Shown here piece by piece: positions 54,570 to 63,944 of a stretch of DNA of 64,000 nucleotides. Below the pieces are notes generated by a model. The model saw nothing but the letters and a program-made list of their open reading frames with translations, did not search any database and was not told the DNA's origin. A program made the position numbers and the translations under genes. The number at the start of each line of letters is the position of its first letter. Position 1 is the stretch's first letter. Origin of the DNA: Frateuria terrea (GTDB lineage: Bacteria; Pseudomonadota; Gammaproteobacteria; Xanthomonadales; Rhodanobacteraceae). Where the stretch lies: NCBI RefSeq assembly GCF_900115705.1, contig NZ_FOXL01000002.1, forward strand, positions 372,001 through 436,000, written 5' to 3'.

Positions 54570-54797
54570 TCAGGCGACCTTGCGCCCGGCAGCCAGCGCC
54601 TGCACGTCACTGGCGAACAGGGGCTTGCCGCCGATGGCCCACTGGCCCTGCGGCACTTCCTCGACGATCACCCAGGTGACCGCGCGCATGTTCTCGCCTT
54701 CGACCGCCACCATGGCGTCGGTCAGGCGGGACACGATCTGCCGCTTCTGGTGGTCGTCGAAAACGCCCTCGATGAGTTTGACGTTGATCATCGGCAT
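54570..54797 (-). CDS. 4-oxalocrotonate tautomerase-family protein
   Basis: A 75-residue tautomerase with the catalytic Pro after the initiator Met (MPMINVKLIEGVF) and the family pattern IVSRLTDAMV and VTWVIVEEVPQGQWAIGG. Short members act on small enol/keto compounds or dehalogenate. ATG 54797. Convergent with the AraC gene, which may control it. A longer frame upstream has no homology. Confidence 0.9.
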   Translation of the reverse strand: MPMINVKLIEGVFDDHQKRQIVSRLTDAMVAVEGENMRAVTWVIVEEVPQGQWAIGGKPLFASDVQALAAGRKVA

Positions 54798-54971
54798 GAC
54801 TGCTACCTCGTTGGTTGGACTGGTTGATGCAACGGAGCTGTTGCGGCGGTGAGTGTGGCCGCGCCGGCCATCGGCCTGAATGACCGGGACGCCTGGGGAA
54901 TTGGCTGGGGCGCCGGGAGGTGCCTGGCCCCTTTCACGCCTCCTTTGGACGCTGGCGACTAAGCCGCTCAC

Positions 54972-56099
54972 ATGTCCGCCGCCGACCTCAACGTGGCTGC
55001 CGCATTGATGGATGCCTTCGCCCGGCGCACCGGCCTGGAGGGTCACGCCCCTGCGGTGCGCTACCTGTGGACCGACGCCTTCGCCACCTGCAACTTCCTG
55101 GGGCTGGCCGACGCCGGCGGCGGCAGCGCGCGCTACGACGCCCTTGCCGAGCGCACGATCGCGCAGGTGCACGAGGTGCTCGCGCATTTCCGCACCGACG
55201 ACTTCCGCACCGGCTGGCTGCGCGGACCGCACGGCCACGCGGAGCAGGATCACCCGACCCGCGCCGGGCTGCGCATCGGCAAGCCGCTGGCTGAACGCGG
55301 TACCGGCGAGCCGTTCGACGAGCGGCTGGAGTGGGAACGCGACGGCCAGTACTTCCACTACTTGACCCGCTGGATGCATGCCCTCGACCGTTGCGCGCGC
55401 CACCGCCGGGCGGCGCACTTCAACCGCTGGGCCCGCGAGCTGGCCGATACCGCGCATCGCGCCTTCACCGTGCACGGCGGCAGGGGCATGTACTGGAAGA
55501 TGAGCACCGACCTCGCCCGCCCTCTGGTCGCCTCGATGGGCCAGCACGATCCACTCGATGGCCTGCTCACCGCGCGTGCGCTGCGTGCCACGGCGCAGGT
55601 CCTGGGCGATACCTCCGGTCCTGGCCTGCTCGATGCGATCGCCGACTACACCGCCATGGTGCAGGGCAGCCGCATGGCCACCTCCGACCCGCTGGGCCTG
55701 GGCGGACTGCTGCTCGACGCGCTGCGCCTGGATCGCCTGTCACGGCCCGGCGACGAGGCCGACCGCGCACTGCTCGACCAGTTGCTGGCCAGTGCACTGG
55801 CCAGCCTGCCGCATAACCAGCTCGCTCTCGATGCACCGGCCGAGGCGCGCCTGGGTTTTCGCGAGCTGGGGCTGGCGATCGGATTGGCGGCGCTCGAACG
55901 ACTGATCGTCGCGCCTGCGGGCCGCCCGGACCCGCATCGGCTTCACGCCTTGCGCCCTTATCTGCCGCTGCGCCAGGCGATCCAGGATTACTGGCGGCAG
56001 CCGGCCCATCGCGTCGCCGCTACCTGGACCGAACACCGCGACATCAACGAGGTGATGCTTGCCACCAGCCTGGCGCCGGAGGGCTGGCTGGGGGATTAG
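54972..56099 (+). CDS. Uncharacterised all-helical protein
   Basis: A 375-residue protein without signal or membrane segment. Repeated helical pairs with Trp/Arg/His-rich signatures (YFHYLTRWMHALDRCARH, AHFNRWARELADTAHRAF, GRGMYWKMSTDLARPLVAS) suggest an (alpha/alpha) barrel-like fold of the glycosidase or epimerase type, without recognisable catalytic motifs. AraC-regulated neighbourhood upstream; a diguanylate cyclase gene converges on it. No function is assigned. Confidence 0.65.
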   Translation: MSAADLNVAAALMDAFARRTGLEGHAPAVRYLWTDAFATCNFLGLADAGGGSARYDALAERTIAQVHEVLAHFRTDDFRTGWLRGPHGHAEQDHPTRAGLRIGKPLAERGTGEPFDERLEWERDGQYFHYLTRWMHALDRCARHRRAAHFNRWARELADTAHRAFTVHGGRGMYWKMSTDLARPLVASMGQHDPLDGLLTARALRATAQVLGDTSGPGLLDAIADYTAMVQGSRMATSDPLGLGGLLLDALRLDRLSRPGDEADRALLDQLLASALASLPHNQLALDAPAEARLGFRELGLAIGLAALERLIVAPAGRPDPHRLHALRPYLPLRQAIQDYWRQPAHRVAATWTEHRDINEVMLATSLAPEGWLGD

Positions 56100-56164
56100 C
56101 CAAGAGCCATGGGCGGGCTGCCGCGCCGCGTCGCATGGCCCGCCGGTCGCGGCGGACCGCGTCC

Positions 56165-57238
56165 CTAACTGGCCGCGGCCTCCACCCGGTTGCCGCCCTG
56201 CTCCTTGGCGCGATAGAGGGCAAGGTCCGCACGCTGCAGCACGGTATCGAGCGTGTCGCCCCTCTGGATCATGGTGGCCCCGAACGACGCGGTCACCGCC
56301 TGTACCGGTGCCACCGGCGACCCGGCGATGGCCGCGCGCAGGCGCTCGGCGACCTGCAGCAGGCCGGAGGCGTCGACCTCCGGCACGAGCGCCAGGAACT
56401 CCTCGCCGCCCCAGCGCGAGATGCATTCCTCTCCGCGCAACAGGCCCTCGCAGCCGCTGGCCACCGCCTGCAGCACCCGGTCGCCCACCGGATGGCCATA
56501 GGTGTCGTTGATCGCCTTGAACCGGTCCAGGTCCAGCATGATCACGCCGGCAGGTGCGTCCGCGTCCAACGCTTCACGCAGCCGCCGCTCGCCGAGCAAC
56601 CGGCTCTGGACGCCGGTCAACGGGTCGCGGTGAAGCAGTGCTTCCATCCGCTGCCGCTCCGTCGCCAGGCGCCGGATCTTGCCGGCCAGCCCGCGTTGCA
56701 CGGGCAGCAACACCACGGCCATGATGCTCGCCGGTCCATACGCCATCAGCAGATCCATGCCTCGCGCCGACCACATCTCCTCGCGGTGGAGCAGCAGGTG
56801 GGCCAATACCGGCAACGCGATCATCACCCAGGCCAGGGCGGCCAGGAGAAAGGCCAGCCGGCCGGGCACGAAAATCATCAGCATCACCAGGAGCACCACG
56901 AACAGCGACGACACCGGCGGCAGGATGTCGATCAGCTGCGTGCCTGGCGTCGAGGTAGCCTGCAGCGTGTAGAGCCAGGACGGCGCCGCGAGCGCCAGCA
57001 CCCCCGCCACCAGGGCGATCCGCGCGATGCCGACCACCCACTGGGGCCGCCGTGTCAGGGCGACGATCAGGCCGATATACAACGCGCTGATCGCGGGGGG
57101 CACGATCAAGTCCATCGGCCGATGGACCGGTGCCGCCCAATGGATCGCGGTGGCGCAGGTCGCGCCCAGCAGCGCCAACGAAAGCATGAACAGTACGGCC
57201 ATGCGCACGTAGCGGTCGTCGATGTCAGGCGCTTGCAT
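56165..57238 (-). CDS. Membrane-anchored diguanylate cyclase
   Basis: A 357-residue protein with six hydrophobic helices (about 12-195) forming a membrane sensor region, then a GGDEF domain: DPLTGVQSRLLGERRL, LDLDRFKAINDTYGH, and GGEEF at 277-281. It should make cyclic di-GMP. The inhibitory-site position is RGEE (268-271) rather than RxxD, so product inhibition may be lost. ATG 57238 begins MQAPDIDDRY; the longer frame has no signal. Convergent with the helical protein gene. Confidence 0.9.
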   Translation of the reverse strand: MQAPDIDDRYVRMAVLFMLSLALLGATCATAIHWAAPVHRPMDLIVPPAISALYIGLIVALTRRPQWVVGIARIALVAGVLALAAPSWLYTLQATSTPGTQLIDILPPVSSLFVVLLVMLMIFVPGRLAFLLAALAWVMIALPVLAHLLLHREEMWSARGMDLLMAYGPASIMAVVLLPVQRGLAGKIRRLATERQRMEALLHRDPLTGVQSRLLGERRLREALDADAPAGVIMLDLDRFKAINDTYGHPVGDRVLQAVASGCEGLLRGEECISRWGGEEFLALVPEVDASGLLQVAERLRAAIAGSPVAPVQAVTASFGATMIQRGDTLDTVLQRADLALYRAKEQGGNRVEAAAS

Positions 57239-57406
57239 CCGGAAGATCCGAGAAGTCCGCTGGCGAGTGGAGTGGGGGGCGCTTTGGAGAACGGGCACAT
57301 CGCCTGCAAGGCGGGCGCACGTGGTTATCGGCACAGTGCGCATCCACTCAAGCAAAACCGTCCGCTACCGGTCGGCCAAGACTTCGCTATACGCCTTGTC
57401 CGGTAC

Positions 57407-57873
57407 TCACCGGGCCCGGCAGACCAGACTGCGCAGGCGCACAAAATGGTTCGTCCGCATCGTCGGACGACCATCGCCGCCGACATGGGCGACCGTCTCG
57501 GTCAGCGTCCGGCCGTCCGCCGCGACGGTATAGACACGTGTCGATGCCGGGATGCCGCTTTTCACCAGATCCATGACCAGGACATCGGGAGCAGGCAGCT
57601 CCAGGGCTACGGTGTCGGCCTCGGTGCTGTCCTGGATGGGTGCGGAAGTGCCATCGAGACCGGCGGTACTCACGGCATGGCTCGCCGCTCCGCCCGCGTC
57701 GAGAATGTCGACGCACGTCGTCCACTTTCCTTTGCCCGCGTCGCTGAACGTGATGGTGACGCTCCTCGGCCGCGCTGCCGGCGGCATCGGCAGGCGCGAG
57801 ACATCGACGGCCGTGCAAAAAACGCAGGGCCGGGCACCGCCAGGGCAACCAGCGAGACGAAAAGCGCTTTCAT
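57407..57873 (-). pseudogene. Secreted protein gene with a frameshift in a T6 run
   Basis: The start MKALFVSLVALAVPGPA (ATG 57873) is a good signal peptide, but it reads into a short frame that diverges after 18-20 residues. One base shift at the T6 run (57817-57822, minus-strand T) joins it to a frame with sensible beta-rich protein to 57407 (SVTITFSDAGKGKW, TRVYTVAADGRTLTE, NHFVRLRSL). Adding one T restores about 155 residues. This may be a true mutation, a sequencing error in a homopolymer, or a slippage switch. Product unknown. Confidence 0.65.
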
Positions 57874-58011
57874 CAGGAGGCCCCGATGGGACGGCTGGGC
57901 GGCAAAGTAGCATGGCGCGCCGACGCGCCATCACGGCGCACCGTGCAACATGGCCTCGCAGTTCCGGCGTGGCGCTGGAACCTCCATCCCTCCCTGACGA
58001 CTGAGGACACG

Positions 58012-59223
58012 ATGAACGCCTGGCAAAGGATCTTTGCACTAGCCCTTGCGACGATGCTGGCGTGGATTGTCATGCCGGCCCACGCACTCGACAACGGTCT
58101 GGCGCGCACGCCGCCGATGGGCTGGAACAGCTGGAACAGCTTCCATTGCGACGTCAGCGCGGCCCTGGTGGAAGCCACCGCGGACGCGATGGTCGCCTTC
58201 GGCATGAAGGACGCCGGCTACACCTACGTCAACATCGACGACTGCTGGATGCTCAAGCAGCGCGGCGCGCGGGGCGAACTGGTGGCCGATCCGGCCAAGT
58301 TCCCGCAAGGCATCGAGGCCGTGGCCGCCTACGTGCACCGCAAGGGACTGAAGCTGGGCATCTACGAGTCGGCCGGCGCCACCACCTGCGCCGGCTATCC
58401 CGGCAGCATCGGCCACGAGCAGGCAGACGCCGCGCAGTTCGCACGCTGGGGCGTGGACTACCTCAAGTACGACAACTGCGGCGACTACCAGGGCAAGACC
58501 TACCCGCAGCGCTACACCGCCATGCGCGACGCCCTGGCCCACTCCGGCCGCGCGATCCTCTACAGCATCTGCGAATGGGGCAACCAGTCGCCGTGGGACT
58601 GGGCGCCAGCGATCGGCAACCTGTGGCGCACCACGCAGGACATCACGCCGCGCTGGTCCACCGACCAGCCGGCCAACCGCTACCCGCAGGGCATCTTGGA
58701 CATCCTCGACCAGCAGGCCGGGCTCTCGCAGGCCTCGCACCCGGGCGCCTGGAACGACCCGGACATGCTCGAAGTAGGCAACGGCTACCTCGACGACGAC
58801 GAGAACCGCGCGCACTTCAGCCTGTGGGCCCTGCTCAACGCCCCACTGATCGCCGGCAACGACCTGCGCCACATGTCGAAGGAGGTGCGCGAGGTGCTCA
58901 CCAACCGCGAGGTGATCACCGTGGACCAGGACTGGGGCGGCCACCAGGGCACCAAGGTGCGCGACGACGGCGACACCGAGGTGTGGGCCAAGCCGATGTC
59001 GGACGGCTCGGTGGCGGTGATCCTTCTCAATCGCCGCCGCGGGCCGGTGGAGATCGCCACCACCACGCGCGAGATCGGCCTGAAGGCGGCCAGCAGCTAC
59101 ACGGTGCGCGATCTGTGGAAGCACACCGAGGCGGCCAGCCAGGGGAGCATCAGCGCCTCGGTGCCGACGCATGCGGTGGCGATGTTCCGCGTGTGGCCAG
59201 GGAACGGGGAGCGAGCCAGGTGA
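58012..59223 (+). CDS. GH27 alpha-galactosidase, exported
   Basis: A 403-residue enzyme that removes alpha-1,6-galactose from galactomannan or raffinose-type sugars. The signal sequence ends near AHA. The GH27 fold is clear: RTPPMGWNSWNSFHCDVS, the nucleophile Asp154 in YLKYDNCGDY and the acid/base region HPGAWNDPDMLEVGNGYL (Asp251 likely catalytic). Cys pairs match eukaryote-like members. ATG 58012. It stands near other plant-polymer hydrolases (GH3, GH43). Confidence 0.95.
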   Translation: MNAWQRIFALALATMLAWIVMPAHALDNGLARTPPMGWNSWNSFHCDVSAALVEATADAMVAFGMKDAGYTYVNIDDCWMLKQRGARGELVADPAKFPQGIEAVAAYVHRKGLKLGIYESAGATTCAGYPGSIGHEQADAAQFARWGVDYLKYDNCGDYQGKTYPQRYTAMRDALAHSGRAILYSICEWGNQSPWDWAPAIGNLWRTTQDITPRWSTDQPANRYPQGILDILDQQAGLSQASHPGAWNDPDMLEVGNGYLDDDENRAHFSLWALLNAPLIAGNDLRHMSKEVREVLTNREVITVDQDWGGHQGTKVRDDGDTEVWAKPMSDGSVAVILLNRRRGPVEIATTTREIGLKAASSYTVRDLWKHTEAASQGSISASVPTHAVAMFRVWPGNGERAR

Positions 59224-59429
59224 CGTGCGGCTCCGCTGCGGCCTGAAGCCCTCGGCGCCGCACTGCCCTGCGGCACCAAGGTCGACCACGGTATCCGGGA
59301 CCCGGCGGCTATGGCCGCTTGCCGTTGCCAGGCACGTTGGCCCGATCCGTCCGCATGTGGTCCGCCGGCGTGCTCGTCGGGCCGCCAGCGGATGCCTAGA
59401 GTGACGGCTCCCACCACCGGAGCCGCACC

Positions 59430-59978
59430 ATGTCAGACACCCCCGCCATCCTCGTCATCGACGTCCAGCAATCCTTCCTGCATGCGCCCTACTGGCGCGA
59501 AGACGACGTGCCAGCCTTCCGCCAGCGCCTGACGCACCTGCTCCATGGCGCCGCCGAAAGGGGCTGGCCGATCGTGCGGATCCTGCACGAGGACAACGAC
59601 GCGAACTTCCGTGCCGACTCCGGCCTGGTCCGTCCGCTGGACTGGGTGCCCGAACGGCATGACGTGGTCTTCCACAAGCACGTGCACAACGCCTTTACCG
59701 ACACGGGGCTGGAAGCCTGGTTGCGCGAGCGCGGCATCCGCCGCGTGATCGTCACCGGCATCCGCTCCGAACAGTGCTGCGAGACGACCACGCGGGTGGC
59801 CTCCGACCTGGGTTTCGAGGTCGACTACGTGACCGAGGCCACGCTCACCTTCCCGATGGTCCACGCCCGCAGCGGCCGGCATTACGATGCGCAGGACATC
59901 AAGCAGCGCACCGAACTCGTCCTGGAAGGACGCTTTGCCCGCATCCGTACCGTCGATGACGTCCTCGCCGACCACTGA
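59430..59978 (+). CDS. Isochorismatase-family cysteine hydrolase
   Basis: A 182-residue hydrolase. The catalytic triad is Asp11 (VIDVQQSF), Lys83 (FHKHVHNAF) and Cys116 (TGIRSEQCCETT), with the expected spacing. Members hydrolyse amides or isochorismate-like enol ethers. GGAGCC sits about 6 bases before ATG 59430. It overlaps the start of the GlxA-type regulator by 23 bases, so expression is linked. Confidence 0.93.
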   Translation: MSDTPAILVIDVQQSFLHAPYWREDDVPAFRQRLTHLLHGAAERGWPIVRILHEDNDANFRADSGLVRPLDWVPERHDVVFHKHVHNAFTDTGLEAWLRERGIRRVIVTGIRSEQCCETTTRVASDLGFEVDYVTEATLTFPMVHARSGRHYDAQDIKQRTELVLEGRFARIRTVDDVLADH

Positions 59979-60930
59979 AATCTGCTTCGTGCTGCCGCCG
60001 GCGTTGCTCCTGCTGGACTTCGCCGGCGCTGCCGACGCGTTCCGCATCGCCAGCCAGATGGGCTTGCCGGTGCGGCTGCGCATGGTGGCGCCCGTGCGCG
60101 AGGGCGAGGCCGCACCAACCGGGCTCGGCGTGAGCCTGTCCGGGGTCGAGCCGCTGCCCGCACACCTGGGTGACGACGTCCTGGTCGTCGTGTGCGGCGC
60201 GGTCGGCGACGGCGAGGCGGTGCTGTCCCGCCGCGGTAGCCGCACCCTGGTCGACTGGTTGCGGCTTCGCGTGGCCGATCGGTCCGTCGCCTGTGTCTGC
60301 TCCGGGGCGCTGCTGGCCGCCGCCGCCGGCCTGCTCAGGGGCCGGCGCTGCACCACCCATCACACCCTGCTCGATGCGCTCCGGCGGCTGGAGCCCACGG
60401 CGGACGTGCTGGACAGCCGGGTCTTCGTCGAAGACCGCGGCGTGTACACCAGCGCGGGGGTCACCGCCGGCATCGACCTGGCGCTGCACCTGATCGCCGG
60501 GCTGGGATCGCCACGCCTGGCCGCGGCGGTGGCGCGGGAAATGGCCGTCTATCTGCGCCGCGCGCCCGGCGACCCGGCGTTGTCGCCGTGGCTGGAGGGG
60601 CGCAACCACATGGACGCGCGCATCCACCGGATCCAGGAGGCGCTGGCGCACGCGCCGGCGGAAAACTGGCCGCTGTCCCGCCTGGCCGAGATCGGGCACA
60701 TGAGCGTGCGCAGCCTGACCCGGCGGTTCCGCGAGGCCAGCGGCATGTCGATCAACAGCTACCACGCACGGCTGCGGCTCGCCCTGGCGCGGCAGGCGCT
60801 GGCCACGGGCGACACGGTGGAACGCGCCGCGGAGCGGGCCGGGTTGGGATCGGCGCGGCAATTGCGCAGGCTCTGGGCCGCGGGCGCCGACGGCACGCCC
60901 GCGACGGCGCGGGGCAAGGGGCCCGATTGA
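59956..60930 (+). CDS. GlxA-type AraC regulator with DJ-1/PfpI domain
   Basis: A 324-residue regulator. The N-terminal DJ-1/PfpI domain (about 8-185) has CSGALLAAAAGLLRGRR with a Cys at the nucleophile elbow and GVYTSAGVTAGIDLALHLIAG. The C-terminal AraC HTH (about 215-310) has WPLSRLAEIGHMSVRSLTRRF. ATG 59956 overlaps the hydrolase gene; an earlier ATG would put most of the domain start further inside it. It probably controls this two-gene unit. Ligand unknown. Confidence 0.92.
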   Translation: MTSSPTTEICFVLPPALLLLDFAGAADAFRIASQMGLPVRLRMVAPVREGEAAPTGLGVSLSGVEPLPAHLGDDVLVVVCGAVGDGEAVLSRRGSRTLVDWLRLRVADRSVACVCSGALLAAAAGLLRGRRCTTHHTLLDALRRLEPTADVLDSRVFVEDRGVYTSAGVTAGIDLALHLIAGLGSPRLAAAVAREMAVYLRRAPGDPALSPWLEGRNHMDARIHRIQEALAHAPAENWPLSRLAEIGHMSVRSLTRRFREASGMSINSYHARLRLALARQALATGDTVERAAERAGLGSARQLRRLWAAGADGTPATARGKGPD

Positions 60931-61812
60931 TCACGGCGCGGGGCCCAGATGCACCCGCGCCTGCTCCACCACCGCCTGGCGCAGGTGTGTCAGCGCCGCC
61001 GACGGTTGGCCGGGCGCGGCATGCAGGCACAGGTCCACGCGTGGCAGCGCCGGCAGGCCGTGGCGCTCGTCCAGGCGCATCAACGTCGGTGGAAGATCGG
61101 CGCCCAGGCGCACGGTGATCCCCAGGCCCGCGGCAACGCCGGCCCACAGGCTGTGCAGGCTGGCGGTGACGAACGCCGCTCGCCAGGCGATGCCGGCCCG
61201 ATCCAGCGCGGACGTACCAGCCTGGCGGAAGAAACACGGCGGCTGGTACAGCGCCAGATCCAGCACCCCGTCGGGCCGCACCACCTCGCCCGTGCCGGCA
61301 GGCCCGATCCAGGCCATCGGCGGCGTGGCCAGGCGTTCGGCATCCGCGCGCCCGCCCTGGTTCATGGCAAGTACCAGATCCAGTTCGCCCCGATCGAGCC
61401 GTTCGAGCAGCAGGCGGTTGGGCTCGACCAGCACATCGACCCGCACCGCCGGATACGCCTTGCGGAACTGCCCCAGCGCCGTCGGCAACCAGGACTCGGC
61501 GAAATCGCCCGGCAGGCCGAAACGCACCACGCCGTCGACCGCCGCGCCGCGCACCGCGTGCACCGCCTCATCGTTGAGCTCCAGGATGCGGCGCGCATAC
61601 GCGTGGACCCGGTCACCCGCCTCGGTCAACACCACGCGGCGGCCCTGCTTGCGGAACAGCGCCTGGCCCAGCTGCAGCTCCAGCTTGCGCATCTGCTGGC
61701 TGACGGCCGAGGGCGAGCGGCCGACCCGTTCCGCGGCACGCGCAAGGCCGCCCAGGCGCAGGATCGCCTCCAGGCTGCGCAATGCGTCCATGTCCAGATT
61801 CGGGACAGACAT
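60931..61812 (-). CDS. LysR-family transcriptional regulator
   Basis: A 293-residue regulator. The N-terminal HTH has the standard LRSLEAILRLGGLARAAERVG, then SPSAVSQQMRKLELQLG. The C-terminal ligand domain (about 90-290) is generic (VVRFGLPGDFAESWL, LDLVLAMNQGG). Divergent from the lipocalin-like gene across 113 bases, the usual LysR arrangement, so that gene is a likely target. ATG 61812. Confidence 0.95.
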   Translation of the reverse strand: MSVPNLDMDALRSLEAILRLGGLARAAERVGRSPSAVSQQMRKLELQLGQALFRKQGRRVVLTEAGDRVHAYARRILELNDEAVHAVRGAAVDGVVRFGLPGDFAESWLPTALGQFRKAYPAVRVDVLVEPNRLLLERLDRGELDLVLAMNQGGRADAERLATPPMAWIGPAGTGEVVRPDGVLDLALYQPPCFFRQAGTSALDRAGIAWRAAFVTASLHSLWAGVAAGLGITVRLGADLPPTLMRLDERHGLPALPRVDLCLHAAPGQPSAALTHLRQAVVEQARVHLGPAP

Positions 61813-61925
61813 AGGTAAGAAATCCGAAACGATGGCCGCTGAATTATTGGGTTTTTCCGCACATCGGCAAGCCCTACGATGGCCTGCCCCACCCGTGCGC
61901 CAACCGATCCGACGGAGGAACCCCC

Positions 61926-62447
61926 ATGCGCCTGCATCGCACACTCTCCCGCCTCGCCATCATCGCCTGCCTGCTGCCCGGCCTGGCCTGGTCCTCCGGC
62001 GCCCGCATGGCCGACACCCGCGGTGACGTTTCGCTGGCCGGCACCTGGACGCTGGTGGCGGCCGACGTGCTGCACCCGGACGGCTCGCGCTCGCACGACT
62101 ACGGCGATGCGCCCAAGGGCCTGCTGCTGATCGACCGCATGGGCCACTACTCGCTGCAGATCTTCCGCGCCGACCGCCCGCGCTTCGCCGACAAGGACAA
62201 GGCCAAGGCCAGTGCGGCCGAATACCGGGCGGCGGTGATGGGCTCGAGCACCCACTACGGCACCGTCGCGGTCGAGCCGGACCGGCACCAACTGGTGTTC
62301 CACATCGAAGGCGCCTCCTTCCCCAACTGGGAAGGCCAGGAGCAAAAGCGCGCCTTCGAACTGCACGGCGACACGCTCAGCTACCGGGTGCCGCCGCGTC
62401 CGGACGGCAATGTGCCCCTCTCGGTCTGGCGGCGCATCGGCGGCTGA
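61926..62447 (+). CDS. Exported lipocalin-like protein
   Basis: A 173-residue protein with a signal sequence (RLAIIACLLPGLAWSSGA). The mature part is a lipocalin-like domain: LAGTWTLVAADVLHPDG, GLLLIDRMGHYSLQIF, YGTVAVEPDRHQLVFHIEG, NVPLSVWRRIG. Proteins of this group bind small hydrophobic compounds. GGAGGA precedes ATG 61926. Divergent from LysR and probably regulated by it. Confidence 0.88.
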   Translation: MRLHRTLSRLAIIACLLPGLAWSSGARMADTRGDVSLAGTWTLVAADVLHPDGSRSHDYGDAPKGLLLIDRMGHYSLQIFRADRPRFADKDKAKASAAEYRAAVMGSSTHYGTVAVEPDRHQLVFHIEGASFPNWEGQEQKRAFELHGDTLSYRVPPRPDGNVPLSVWRRIGG

Positions 62448-62592
62448 GCCACGCGTACCGGCGCCAAGCCGTCAAGGCACCGGTCTGCCGGTATCGCCCC
62501 GAGCGGACGGCAGCCTCCCTCGCCGTGCGGCGACCCGGTCCGGTCGCCGCACGACGCAGACCATTCTTCCAGGACCAGGATACGAGGGACAT

Positions 62593-62937
62593 ATGCCCCA
62601 CTTCGTGGTTGATTGCTCGCAGGGCATCCTGCGACTGCGCAGTGAGGATGAGGTCCTCGCGCGACTGCACCTGGCCGCCAACGCCACCGGATTGTTCGAG
62701 GCGTCCGACATCAAGGTGCGGCTCCATCCTTTCTCGACCTACACGGTCGGCGGGGGAAAGGACGACTTCATCCACGTGTTCTCGTACATCATGCAGGGTC
62801 GCACCGTCGAGCAGCGCGCCAGCCTCTCCAGGAGCATCGTCAGCGTGCTGGCCGAGCTGTTCCCGACGGTCCGGCGCATCGCCATGAACGTCGCGGAGTT
62901 CGAGCAAGCAACCTACGTCCATCGGGACATGCTGTAG
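62593..62937 (+). CDS. 5-carboxymethyl-2-hydroxymuconate isomerase-like protein
   Basis: A 114-residue tautomerase-superfamily protein with the amino-terminal Pro (MPHFVVDCSQGIL) and the family blocks ASDIKVRLHPFSTYTVGG, FIHVFSYIMQGRTVEQRASLS, and NVAEFEQATYVHRDM. CHMI acts in homoprotocatechuate breakdown. No other genes of that pathway are nearby, so the substrate may differ. ATG 62593. Followed by a sulfotransferase-like gene. Confidence 0.88.
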   Translation: MPHFVVDCSQGILRLRSEDEVLARLHLAANATGLFEASDIKVRLHPFSTYTVGGGKDDFIHVFSYIMQGRTVEQRASLSRSIVSVLAELFPTVRRIAMNVAEFEQATYVHRDML

Positions 62938-63038
62938 AAATCGGGTGTAAAACAGGTCCGCGCCGCTTCCCCGAGCGCGGCACGCAGGCCTCGCGGCGGG
63001 GCTCGGAACGCGCACTCTGACCCGGGTCTTCTTTGGCC

Positions 63039-63944
63039 ATGATCATCCATCCCGGTTTCATCAAGACGGGGACGACATCGCTGCAGGATTTCCTGTTCTT
63101 CGTCCACCCGCAGATCCACGCGTTCGGCCATCCCCACCGCTCGGCCTCGGATGCCCGAATCTCGCAGGCCCTGCGAAGGATCGAAGGCTTCGATGACGAC
63201 CCGCAGGCGCTCCACCGTTTGCTGGCCACGGCCCTCGCGGCTTGCCCCGGCGATCGGCTACCCGTCCTTTCCGACGAAACGCTCACCGCCGACCCGCACC
63301 TGACCGCCAGCATCGCCCGGCGCCTGCACCAGCATTTCCCCCAGGCCCGGATCCTCTTCACCCTCCGGCGCCAGGACGACATGATCCGCTCGTTCTATGG
63401 CCGCCACGGCAGGGTGCTCTTCAACGTTCCGGCGCCCTACCGCGACAGGCACGTGCGTTTCGAGGCCTGGCTGGAGCACGCCTACCGCAACCGTCCCGCC
63501 GGCGTGCTCGGCGTGGCCGACTACCGGCGCACCATCGACATCTATCGCACGCTGTTCGGTGAGGAGCGCATCGCGATCGTGCTGCTGGAGCAACGGTCGG
63601 CCGATCAGCAGGCTTTCGCCGACCGCCTGTCGGCCATCCTGGGGATCGACGCGGCGACCACGCGACAGTTGCTGGGCGACCAGCGCACGCACGGGCAGGA
63701 GACCGGGCGTTACGTGCTCTACGACCGCTTGCGCAAACGCTTCCCCGCCGCCGGCCGCGTGGCCGCGCACCTGCCGGCCGGGGTGCGCGCCCTCGGCGGC
63801 GGGTTCCTGAAGCGGGGCGACACGCAACGGGTCGAGTTCCCCCCGGGCTGGCCGGAACGGCTGGGCGATCTCTACCGGGAGGGCAACCGGAAGCTTGCAG
63901 AACAATACGGGCTGCCTCTGCGCGAGCACGGGTACGCGGTTTGA
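63039..63944 (+). CDS. Sulfotransferase-like protein
   Basis: A 301-residue protein with a sulfotransferase-type opening: HPGFIKTGTTSLQ resembles the PAPS 5'-phosphosulfate loop (xxxxKTGTTxL). The 3'-phosphate region may be FTLRRQDDMIRSFY. Targets are usually glycans or lipids. No signal peptide. ATG 63039 is preferred; a TTG at 63033 is also in frame. The window ends 56 bases after its stop without further genes. Confidence 0.75.
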   Translation: MIIHPGFIKTGTTSLQDFLFFVHPQIHAFGHPHRSASDARISQALRRIEGFDDDPQALHRLLATALAACPGDRLPVLSDETLTADPHLTASIARRLHQHFPQARILFTLRRQDDMIRSFYGRHGRVLFNVPAPYRDRHVRFEAWLEHAYRNRPAGVLGVADYRRTIDIYRTLFGEERIAIVLLEQRSADQQAFADRLSAILGIDAATTRQLLGDQRTHGQETGRYVLYDRLRKRFPAAGRVAAHLPAGVRALGGGFLKRGDTQRVEFPPGWPERLGDLYREGNRKLAEQYGLPLREHGYAV

